Assembly (NCBI GenBank): GCA_035525015.1
Contig: DATLFC010000182.1
Span: 1-15,951, forward strand
Reading direction: 5' to 3'
DNA from: DATLEX01 sp035525015
Lineage (GTDB): Bacteria > Acidobacteriota > Thermoanaerobaculia > Gp7-AA8
Length of the DNA stretch: 15,951 bases
The notes below the pieces were generated by a model. It was not told the DNA's origin, did no database searches, and worked only from the letters and a program-made list of their open reading frames with translations. Position numbers and translations under genes: made by a program. Shown here piece by piece: positions 6,156 through 12,811 of the stretch (the stretch's first letter is position 1; the number at the start of each line of letters is the position of its first letter).

Positions 6156-7250
6156 ATGCTCGACAGACGAACTCTCCTGCGGTCGGGTGCGCTCGCGCTC
6201 GGCGCCACGGCTTTTGATCTCGACCTGCTCGCCCAGCCGGTGGCGCGGACGCAGCAGGGGTTCCTCGAGCTCGATCGGAACGAGAATCCGTACGGCCCGT
6301 CGAGCGCAGCGAAGCGGGCCATGGTCGTGGCCATCGGGCGCGGCGCCCGCTATCTCGACGGCGACGAGATCGACGGCTTCCGCGACCAGATCGCGCAGCG
6401 CGAGGGAGTGCGCCGCGAATCGGTCGTGCTCGGCGCCGGATCGAGCGAGATTCTCTGGATGAGCGCCGTCGAATTTCTCGGGGCCGGCGACGTCCTGCTG
6501 GCCGGCGAACCGACCTTCGAGCTGATCGGCCGCTGCGCCGCCCGCCTCGGCGCCACGGTCGAGCGCGTTCCGGTGACGCCGACGCAGATCGACGATCTCG
6601 GCGCCATGCAGGCCGCGCTGGCGAAAAAGCCGAAGCTCGTCTACCTCTGCCACCCGAACAACCCCTGCGGCACGATGCTCCCGGCCGGCGACGTCCGCCA
6701 GTTCGTCACGGCGGCCGCGCGTCAGACGACCGTGCTCGTCGACGAGGCATATCTCGACTATCCCGATCCCGCGTTGAACAGCTCCATGGCGGCGCTCGTC
6801 CGCAACGGCGAGAACGTGATCGTGGCGCGCACGTTCTCGAAGATCCATGGTCTGGCCGGCCTGCGGATGGGCTACGCGATCGCGCCGCCGGAGCTGGCCC
6901 GGCGTCTATCCCGCCATCGCTTCAGCGTTCTGAATTCCCTCGCTCTCGCGGGCGCGTCGGCGTCACTTGCCGACGGCCGTTTCGTCGAAGACGCGAGACG
7001 GCGCAACGCGGAAGGGCGCGCGATCGTCACGCGCGCCTTCGACGAAGCCGGCATCCGCCACATTCCCTCGAGCACGAACTTCGTCTGGTTCGACCAGAGC
7101 CCGGCGCCCGACCTGCCGGCGAAGCTGCGGGAGCGGAAGATCCTGATCCCGCAGGGCCGCTTCGCCGGCGGCTGGAACCGCGTCACGGTGGGCACAGTCG
7201 CCGAGGCGAAAGCCTTCGCCTCCGCGCTCCGCGCCATCGTGTCCTCCTGA
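6156..7250 (+). CDS. PLP-dependent aminotransferase, histidinol-phosphate aminotransferase type, with Tat-like signal
   Basis: The 364-residue product is a fold-type I aminotransferase of the HisC-like class: LDRNENPYGPSSAA near the start, GAGSSEILWM, LCHPNNPCGTM, LVDEAYLDYP, and the PLP lysine in FSKIHGLAGLRMGYA (Lys229). A closing GRFAGGWNRVTVGT segment supplies the phosphate or carboxylate arginine. The domain is complete and of normal length. Ahead of it is MLDRRTLLRSGALALGATAF, a twin-arginine motif followed by a hydrophobic stretch, which suggests export of the folded, cofactor-loaded enzyme through the Tat system. An exported transaminase is unlikely to serve histidine synthesis, so the substrate is open. 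The start at 6156 excludes an upstream repeat that would otherwise be translated. It converges on the Dcp-like gene with only eight bases between stops. Confidence 0.9.
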   Translation: MLDRRTLLRSGALALGATAFDLDLLAQPVARTQQGFLELDRNENPYGPSSAAKRAMVVAIGRGARYLDGDEIDGFRDQIAQREGVRRESVVLGAGSSEILWMSAVEFLGAGDVLLAGEPTFELIGRCAARLGATVERVPVTPTQIDDLGAMQAALAKKPKLVYLCHPNNPCGTMLPAGDVRQFVTAAARQTTVLVDEAYLDYPDPALNSSMAALVRNGENVIVARTFSKIHGLAGLRMGYAIAPPELARRLSRHRFSVLNSLALAGASASLADGRFVEDARRRNAEGRAIVTRAFDEAGIRHIPSSTNFVWFDQSPAPDLPAKLRERKILIPQGRFAGGWNRVTVGTVAEAKAFASALRAIVSS

Positions 7251-7258
7251 GCCGCGGC

Positions 7259-9385
7259 TTACTGCGGGAACCCCCGCTTCCGCATGAGGGCGTCGATGGC
7301 GGCGTCGCGTCCGCGGAACTGCCGGTACGCCTCGGCCGGATCGACGGTGTTGCCGACCGAGAAGATGAACTGCCGCAGCCGGTGCGCCACCGCCGGATCG
7401 TAGAAACCGCGTCCCTCGGTGAATGCCTCGGCGGCGTCGGCCGTCAGCGTGTCTGCCCAGAGGTAGCTGTAGTAGCCGGCTGAGTAGCTGTCGCCGGCGA
7501 AGACGTGCATGAAATGCGGCGAGCGGTGCCGCATGACGAGCTCGCGCGGCATCCCGACTTCACCCAGGATGCGGCGCTCGAATTCACGCGGGTCGATCCG
7601 CTGGTCGCCGGCCAGGTGCATCCGCATGTCGACGATGGCGCTGGCGAGGTACTCCGTCGTGTCGTAGCCCTGCTTGAACGTCGAGGCACGCTGGAGGCGA
7701 TCGACCAGCGTCTGCGGAATGGGTTGCCCCGTCCGGTAGTGCAGCGCGAATCGCTGCAGGACCTCCTGCGTGGAGAGCCAGTGCTCGAGCAGTTGCGAGG
7801 GGAACTCGACGTAGTCGCGCGACACGGCCGTGCCGGCCAGCGTCGGATAGCTCACGTTCGACGAGAGACCGTGCAGCGCGTGGCCGAACTCGTGGAAGAG
7901 CGTCTCGGCGTCATCCCACGAGATCAGCACCGGCTCGCCGGGGTTCCCCTTCACGAAGTTCGAGTTGTTGGAAACGATCGTCGTCACCGGCTGGTCGAAC
8001 CGCTGCTGCCGCCGGTATGCATTCATCCAGGCGCCGGAGCGTTTGCCCTGGCGCGCGTACGGATCGAAGTACCACAGCCCGACGTGCTGTCCGCTGCTGC
8101 GGTCGGTGACCTCCCAGGCCCGTACGTCGGGGTGATAGACCGGCACGTTCGTTACCGGCGTGAAGCGGAAGTCGAACAGCTCGCCGGCGACCCAGAACAT
8201 CCCTTCCCGCAGCTTCTCGAGCTGCAGGTACTCCTTGACCTGGTTCTGATCGAGATCGTATTTCTCCCGGCGCACCTTCTCCGCGTAGAAGTGGTAGTCC
8301 CACGGCTCGATCGTGATGCCGGCGCCTTCGCGGTTCGCGACGGCCTGCATCTCGGCGACTTCTTCGTTCACGCGCGCAACGGCGGGCTTCCACACCGCCT
8401 CGAGCAGCTCCACGGCGCGCTCCGGAGTTCGGGCCATGGTGTTCTCCAGGCGCCAGTGCGCATGGGTCTGGTATCCGAGGAGCCTGGCCCGCTCGGCGCG
8501 GAGGCGGAGGATGTCGGTGATGATCTCGTTGTTGTCCTGTTCGCCGCCGAGATCGCCGCGCGTGGTGAACATCCGCCACGCCTTTTCACGGAGAGGGCGG
8601 CGTTCGGCGTAGGTGAGGAACGGATCGACCGCCGAGCGGGTATTCGAGATCACCCACTTTCCTTCGAGACCCTTTGCGTTCGCCGCATTGGCGGCGGCGT
8701 CGCGGAGTGCCTGCGGCAGGCCGGCCAGGTCGGCCTGATTGTCGATAACGAGGTACTGCTCGGTCTCGTCGTGGAGAACGTTCTGGCTGAAGCGGGTGAA
8801 GAGGCCGGCCAGCTCCTGATTGATCGCGGCGAGGCGCGCCTTGGCGGCATCGTCGAGCCGGGCGCCCTGCCTTACGAAGTTGTTGTAGTACCACCAGGTG
8901 AGACGCTGCTGTTCCGGCGTGAGGCTCGCTTTGGCCGGCGAGTTGTAGACCGCTTCGATGCGCCGGAAGAGCGGCGCGTTCTGATAGATCTGGTCCCCGA
9001 AGGCGGCCAGCCGCGGCGCCATCTCCCGCTGCACGGCCTGGAAGTCCGGCGAGTTCATCGTCGAGCTCCAGACTCCGTAGGCGGTGCCGACGCGGTCGAG
9101 CGTGCGCCCGGTCCGCTCCAGGGCGGCGATGGTGTTTTCGAACGCCGGCGGCGCGGGGTTGTTCGCGATCCGCTCGATCTCGGCCAGGTTCCCGGCCATC
9201 CCCGCCTCGAGTGCCGGTTTGAAGTGCGCGACCTCGACGTCGTCGAACGGCGGGACGCCGCCGTAAGGGCCTTCCCACTCAGCCAGCAGCGGGTTCTGTG
9301 GTGCCATCAGTACGGGATCAGTCATGGTCGTGGTCGTGCACGCCGCGAGAGCGAGCGCGGCGGCGAGTCCAATCAGACGTTGCAT
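7259..9385 (-). CDS. dcp: M3-family metallopeptidase, Dcp-like, lipoprotein
   Basis: This 708-residue zinc peptidase resembles peptidyl-dipeptidase Dcp / oligopeptidase A across its full length. It has the N-terminal NPLLAEWEGPYGGVPPFDDV block, long helical regions, and the catalytic FHEFGHALHG with His498, Glu499 and His502, and the third ligand Glu527 in RDYVEFPSQ. The later GYYSYLWADTL and FYDPAVAHRLRQFIFSVGN segments, characteristic of the family, are also present. The N-terminus has a lipobox (ALAAC, Cys16) followed by a Thr-rich linker, so the enzyme is probably a lipoprotein facing the periplasm, unlike cytosolic E. coli Dcp. AGGAGA lies six bases before the ATG. It follows terC on the same strand across a 60-base gap that contains a repeat. 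The likely role is trimming imported peptides, alongside the M19 dipeptidase. Confidence 0.94.
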   Translation of the reverse strand: MQRLIGLAAALALAACTTTTMTDPVLMAPQNPLLAEWEGPYGGVPPFDDVEVAHFKPALEAGMAGNLAEIERIANNPAPPAFENTIAALERTGRTLDRVGTAYGVWSSTMNSPDFQAVQREMAPRLAAFGDQIYQNAPLFRRIEAVYNSPAKASLTPEQQRLTWWYYNNFVRQGARLDDAAKARLAAINQELAGLFTRFSQNVLHDETEQYLVIDNQADLAGLPQALRDAAANAANAKGLEGKWVISNTRSAVDPFLTYAERRPLREKAWRMFTTRGDLGGEQDNNEIITDILRLRAERARLLGYQTHAHWRLENTMARTPERAVELLEAVWKPAVARVNEEVAEMQAVANREGAGITIEPWDYHFYAEKVRREKYDLDQNQVKEYLQLEKLREGMFWVAGELFDFRFTPVTNVPVYHPDVRAWEVTDRSSGQHVGLWYFDPYARQGKRSGAWMNAYRRQQRFDQPVTTIVSNNSNFVKGNPGEPVLISWDDAETLFHEFGHALHGLSSNVSYPTLAGTAVSRDYVEFPSQLLEHWLSTQEVLQRFALHYRTGQPIPQTLVDRLQRASTFKQGYDTTEYLASAIVDMRMHLAGDQRIDPREFERRILGEVGMPRELVMRHRSPHFMHVFAGDSYSAGYYSYLWADTLTADAAEAFTEGRGFYDPAVAHRLRQFIFSVGNTVDPAEAYRQFRGRDAAIDALMRKRGFPQ

Positions 9386-9400
9386 CAGATTCTCCTTCTG

Positions 9401-9443
9401 AACTTTGGATTTTGGGTTCTGGATTACGATTCCCTCTTCCCCG
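9401..9443. repeat. AT-rich intergenic repeat with reiterated TTTGGATT-like units
   Basis: Between terC and dcp the plus strand reads CTTTGGATTTTGGGTTCTGG and then ATTACGATTCCC. Three degenerate units (TTTGGATT, TTGGGTT, CTGGATT) follow each other, and the composition is much more AT-rich than the flanks. Read in one frame the core spells FGFWVLD, which resembles dispersed intergenic repeats I know from other genomes. No hairpin of note is present. Confidence 0.45.
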
Positions 9444-9445
9444 GA

Positions 9446-10192
9446 CTACACCGCCTCGTGGTATCCGTCGTGGAGGTTGACCCGCCTGCTCACACGCCGG
9501 AAGCGCATGTTCAGCAGCTCGACCAATACCGAAAAGGCCATCGCGAAATAGATGTACCCCTTCGGAATGTGAAACTCGAGCCCCTCGGCAATGAGCGCCG
9601 TGCCGATCAAAAGGAGAAAGCTCAGCGCCAGCATCTTCACGGTCGGGTGCCGGTTCACGAAGCTGCTGATCGCTCCGGCCGAGAAGAGCATGATGCCGAT
9701 CGAGATGACCACGGCGGTCACCATCACGCCGATGTGCCGTGCCATGCCGACCGCGGTGATCACCGAATCGAGCGAGAAGACCGCGTCGAGGAGCATGATC
9801 TGCACGATGACCGCCTTCATGGAGGGAGCCACCTTGACGATTTTTTCCCCTTCCGGCCCTTCCAGTTTGTCGTGAATCTCGTGGGTGGCCTTGGCGATGA
9901 GGAAGAGGCCGCCCACGAGGAGGATCAGATCGCGTCCCGAGATCTCGTGTCCGAAGACGGCGAACCACGGCGCGGTGAGCCGGATGATCCAGGCGATGGA
10001 GAGGAGGAGAAGGAGCCGCATGACCATCGCGCCGAGGAGGCCGATGGTCCGCGCTTTCTTCTGCTCGGCGGGAGTGGGGAGCTTGCCGGCCAGGATGGAG
10101 ATGAAGATGACGTTGTCGATGCCGAGAACGATCTCCAGAAGCGTCAGGGTGAGCAGCGCGATCCACGCCTGTGGGTCAGAAAGCCACTCCAT
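9446..10192 (-). CDS. TerC family integral membrane protein (YgdQ-like)
   Basis: The 248-residue product is collinear with E. coli YgdQ and other TerC-family proteins. Conserved acidic motifs inside membrane segments are evident: LLEIVLGIDNVIF (Glu20, Asp26) and LLDAVFSLDSVITAVG (Asp136, Asp142). Further family segments are FGHEISGRDLILLVGG, NRHPTVKMLALSFLLLIG and HIPKGYIYFAMAFS. About seven hydrophobic helices are visible. TerC proteins are linked to tellurite resistance and, more generally, to metal (for example manganese or calcium) export and to loading metal onto exported enzymes. That would fit a neighbourhood of exported metalloenzymes, but this is inference. CCGGAGGAA just upstream of the ATG is a good ribosome binding site. 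A 16-bp palindrome lies ten bases before the start. Confidence 0.93.
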   Translation of the reverse strand: MEWLSDPQAWIALLTLTLLEIVLGIDNVIFISILAGKLPTPAEQKKARTIGLLGAMVMRLLLLLSIAWIIRLTAPWFAVFGHEISGRDLILLVGGLFLIAKATHEIHDKLEGPEGEKIVKVAPSMKAVIVQIMLLDAVFSLDSVITAVGMARHIGVMVTAVVISIGIMLFSAGAISSFVNRHPTVKMLALSFLLLIGTALIAEGLEFHIPKGYIYFAMAFSVLVELLNMRFRRVSRRVNLHDGYHEAV

Positions 10193-10202
10193 GCAGTTCC
10201 TC

Positions 10203-10218
10203 CGGCTCGATCGAGCCG
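10203..10218. promoter_or_regulatory. 16-bp perfect palindrome upstream of terC
   Basis: CGGCTCGATCGAGCCG is identical to its own reverse complement. It lies just upstream of the terC ribosome binding site, where a repressor dimer or an RNA hairpin could control expression. The half-site core CGATCGAGCC appears again at 10245-10254, which suggests repeated binding sites. No regulator gene is adjacent. Confidence 0.35.
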
Positions 10219-10254
10219 CAGCAGTCTAGCCGAACAGTCGCGTACGATCGAGCC

Positions 10255-10362
10255 ATGAATGAGCTGTCCTACCTAGACTTCGATCCCGACCTCGACGCGC
10301 CGGCGGCCGTCTTCGCCTACGGAAGGAGATCGTGGCCGGATCGGAAGCGGTCGTTTTACTGA
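10255..10362 (+). CDS. Possible 35-residue peptide or gene remnant
   Basis: In the 183-base gap between terC and the DinB-like gene, a plus-strand frame runs from the ATG at 10255 to a TGA, 35 residues: an acidic start MNELSYLDFDPDLDAPAA followed by a basic tail. It is not antisense to a gene, and its bias toward Asp and Leu looks protein-like. No ribosome binding site is convincing and no family is recognised. It may be the leftover N-terminus of a lost gene, or chance. Low confidence. Confidence 0.2.
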   Translation: MNELSYLDFDPDLDAPAAVFAYGRRSWPDRKRSFY

Positions 10363-10375
10363 CCATCCCGATGGC

Positions 10376-10933
10376 CTACATCGAAGCAACGGCTGTCAAA
10401 CGCCGTTCCACGACATCGATGTGATGTCGCTGGTGGTACAGCGTGAAGAACAGCATCTCCCGGACCGTGAGGTTGCCAAGGAGGGGATGCGGAAGCTGCA
10501 GGCGGTCGAGTTTGACGTCGGGCCAGCGCGCGAGCATCTTCCGGAGATCGCGGTTGACGCGCACGAAATCGCGCATGATCGCCTCACGCCATGCGGCGGG
10601 ATCATCCTCCTCCCGTGGCGACGGGGCGAAGCGGCCAGCCTGGCCTCCCTCGGCGAGCCCCTGGAGGTAGCGGCGGCACAAGTCGTCATACGTCATCGAC
10701 GGACGCCTCGCTTTCCCGAACCTCAGCCGAAGCAGGATCTTCGACGTGCCGAGCGCGATGACCACCGGTCGAATGGACTTGATGAGGTGCCGCACGTTCT
10801 CCGCCGGCGACCATGCGGAGCCGATCCGGCGAAAGAACGTGCCGGTATCGAACGCGCTCCAATACGCGACGCTCTCGATCTCCTGCTGATCGAACGCAGC
10901 GATGATCTGTTCCAGCGTGCGAGGTGATTCCAT
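10376..10933 (-). CDS. DinB superfamily protein
   Basis: The 185-residue product looks like the DinB/YfiT four-helix bundle. It has an N-terminal helix, SPAENVRHLIKS with a metal-type histidine at residue 49, a long middle helix, and GNLTVREMLFFTLYHQRHHI near the C-terminus with the paired histidines His167 and His171. Family members bind a divalent metal with this three-histidine set, and many act as thiol transferases or have no known role; the founding gene was DNA-damage inducible. The protein is cytoplasmic, with no signal or membrane segment. The ATG at 10933 is six bases downstream of the DUF1697 stop at 10940, so the two genes are very likely co-transcribed and translationally coupled. 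Confidence 0.86.
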   Translation of the reverse strand: MESPRTLEQIIAAFDQQEIESVAYWSAFDTGTFFRRIGSAWSPAENVRHLIKSIRPVVIALGTSKILLRLRFGKARRPSMTYDDLCRRYLQGLAEGGQAGRFAPSPREEDDPAAWREAIMRDFVRVNRDLRKMLARWPDVKLDRLQLPHPLLGNLTVREMLFFTLYHQRHHIDVVERRLTAVASM

Positions 10934-10939
10934 TGAGAT

Positions 10940-11461
10940 TCAGTTCTCCAGCACTCTGGCGATGGCGGAAATGGTATTCCAGTTCCGCGTGGTGACCGGC
11001 ACCCCAAAAAGCCGGTCGACCGTGCCCAGGCAGCTGATGGCCTTCATCTGGCGCCGGTACATGCCGAACACGAACCGGTTGTCCCTGGCGAGGATCTTCA
11101 GAAGCCACCTGCCGCTGGAAGGCAAGGTCATGGGCGTCGCCGGCGCCGAGCGGGGGCGTCTGGAAAGGACGCTCACGAAGCGGACGATGTCGGGCCGCAC
11201 CGGCTGCTCCCCGAAATGATTCTGAGACATCAGCCCGACGATCTCGCGGCCGTGGCAGATGATGATCTCGGTCTCAAAGGGAAGGCGGCGTGCCAGTTCG
11301 GCGCGAAGTTGCGCACGGGTCACCGGCCGCCGGATCACGAACGTGCCTGCCGCGCCGATGTTGACGGCATCGAGGTGCTTCAGTTGTTCGGCGAGCCTGG
11401 CAGGCCGGAAGGTCCTGTGGCCGCCGACGTTGACCCCTCTCAGAAGAACCACGAGTGCCAC
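10940..11461 (-). CDS. DUF1697 domain protein
   Basis: The 173-residue product opens with the family signature LVVLLRGVNVGG and continues with the expected AAGTFVIRRP segment, where other members have a Tyr-rich SGN motif, then RLPFETEIIIC. The C-terminal half has RFVFGMYRRQ and TTRNWNTISAIARVLEN; the last is close to the usual TTRNWNT ending. The biochemical role of DUF1697 is unknown and the protein should be cytoplasmic. The start is GTG at 11461, supported by a strong AGGAGGAAAC a few bases upstream. It lies between the lytic transglycosylase (47-base gap) and the DinB-like gene (6-base gap) on the same strand, and the three may form one unit. Confidence 0.88.
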   Translation of the reverse strand: MALVVLLRGVNVGGHRTFRPARLAEQLKHLDAVNIGAAGTFVIRRPVTRAQLRAELARRLPFETEIIICHGREIVGLMSQNHFGEQPVRPDIVRFVSVLSRRPRSAPATPMTLPSSGRWLLKILARDNRFVFGMYRRQMKAISCLGTVDRLFGVPVTTRNWNTISAIARVLEN

Positions 11462-11508
11462 GCGTTTCCTCCTGCTGGTGGCGCGCGAACAATCATCTTA
11501 GCTCCGCC

Positions 11509-12684
11509 TCAGCCCATGGCGCGTTCGAGCCGGGCGCTTCGCGCCGGGACGAGCTGCATGTACTTCTGCGTTTCGGTCAGCGTGCCGATCAGGCCGGCGC
11601 GCATCCGTTTGACGTTCACCGCGCCGCCGTTGTAGAGCGCGGCCGTCCAGGCGTCGAGCGTGTCGGGCGGAAGGCCGAGCTCGAGGGCCTGCTTCTGCTT
11701 CGTCCCGAGATGCGCCGCCAGGAACGAGGCCATCTGCGTCGGCGAGAAGCGGGCGTCGAGGACCTCACCGAGGTATTCGCCTGCCGTGTACGGCCGCGTC
11801 AGGATGACCGTGGTCGGGTCCTGCTTGAAGTGCGCGCGGAGAAGGGCGTCGCGCCTCGCCTCGAGCTGCTTCCCATAACGCGCCCACGCCACGCGCTGCA
11901 CGTTCATCATCTCTCGATAGTCCTTCCGCACGCGGTCATTGAAGCTCTTCGTCGCGGCGAGCGGCGCCCCGCGATCGATCAGCCGTCCCAGCTCACGCAG
12001 CGTGGCCAGATTCCGCTCGTCGGCCTCGGCGATGCGGGCGAAGAAGTAGTCGTTCGCAACCGGCCGCAGCGCCTCCAGCTCGTCCATCCCTTCCTGCCGC
12101 AGCTCGATCGCGTGCACCAGCAGCTTCCGTGCTTCCGTCCGCGTCGCCGGCGTGTTCCGCTTCAGCAGACGGTCGCTGATCTCCATGGCGTCGCCGAGCG
12201 GCTTCTTCATGATGTAGTTGCGCGTGCCGATCAGATACTGATTCGTCACGTACAGCTTGCCGTCGAAACCCTCCAGCAGGTACGCCGCGGGGGTTGCCTG
12301 CGCCAGTCCCGCGGCACCGGCCGGCGAGACGGCGAGGATCTTCCCGCGCGTTTCCGCCCAGGCGATCGACAGAAGGAACGTCGGTGGAAGCGGCAGAGGC
12401 TGCGACTCGGCGAGCTCGGCGATCGTATCGACGAGCTGGCGCGGATGGCGGGTGAGCCAACGGCTCATCTCGGCAGCGAGCTCATCGCGATGCGCCGCCG
12501 TCAGCGCGATTGTCTCGGCCTCGATGGCCGGCTCGGCCGCGGCGATCGCGGCAGGCAGCGTCCCCAGGACCGTGGCCGCCTGGCGGGCCGAACCATTGCC
12601 CGACATCATTGCCGGCCCCGTCGTTACGATCACTGCTGAGACTGCCAGGGCACACCACCATTTGACGGCGCGTCGTCGCTCCAT
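11509..12684 (-). CDS. Lytic transglycosylase (SLT-like) with a long insertion
   Basis: The 391-residue product begins with a membrane anchor or signal (KWWCALAVSAVIVTTGPAM after a basic start), which places it in the periplasm. The catalytic block is SIAWAETRGKILAVSPAGAAGLAQATP: Glu111 is the expected general acid, and GAAGLAQ (123-129) matches the SLT GAxGLMQ motif. The matching C-terminal block LYNGGAVNVKRM (from residue 350) and ETQKYMQLV are also there. Between them lie about 220 residues, much more than in ordinary SLT domains, mostly charged helices (ELRQEGMDELEALR, ADERNLATLRELGRLID). These enzymes cut peptidoglycan glycan chains. Ribosome binding site GAAGGAGGAG precedes the ATG. A short AT-richer patch at about 12715-12736 may hold its promoter. 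Confidence 0.84.
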   Translation of the reverse strand: MERRRAVKWWCALAVSAVIVTTGPAMMSGNGSARQAATVLGTLPAAIAAAEPAIEAETIALTAAHRDELAAEMSRWLTRHPRQLVDTIAELAESQPLPLPPTFLLSIAWAETRGKILAVSPAGAAGLAQATPAAYLLEGFDGKLYVTNQYLIGTRNYIMKKPLGDAMEISDRLLKRNTPATRTEARKLLVHAIELRQEGMDELEALRPVANDYFFARIAEADERNLATLRELGRLIDRGAPLAATKSFNDRVRKDYREMMNVQRVAWARYGKQLEARRDALLRAHFKQDPTTVILTRPYTAGEYLGEVLDARFSPTQMASFLAAHLGTKQKQALELGLPPDTLDAWTAALYNGGAVNVKRMRAGLIGTLTETQKYMQLVPARSARLERAMG

Positions 12685-12780
12685 GTCGCGCTCCTCCTTC
12701 TGCTCTGTATGGGACTCAATACAGATAACAATAGGGGAGCGTCAGGATTCCAATTTCAAGCGGTTTCAGCCGTGGGCGGA

Positions 12781-12808
12781 AGCGGGCCCCCGAGGCCCGA
12801 GGCCCGCT
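12781..12808. repeat. GC-rich repeat copy with hairpin behind the barrel gene, possible terminator
   Basis: CCCGAGGCCCGAGGCC at 12789-12804 is identical to the right arm of the inverted repeat at 2125-2140. It is framed by AGCGGGCC (12781-12788) and GGCCCGCT (12801-12808), an 8-bp stem with a 12-base loop. It lies three bases past the stop of the beta-barrel gene on its transcript, so it may end the electron-conduit operon, but there is no U-run. Confidence 0.5.
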
Positions 12809-12811
12809 CGT

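Noticed and set aside
7505..10258. Very long plus-strand open frame (917 codons) opposite dcp and terC
   Set aside because: It is exactly antisense to two clearly recognised genes. Its translation is Arg/Glu/Val rich with no domain, the usual by-product of high-GC coding on the other strand.
10334..10426. 30-codon plus-strand frame from a GTG after GGAAGGAG
   Set aside because: It has a fair ribosome binding site but runs antisense into the DinB-like gene, and its translation shows no recognisable feature.
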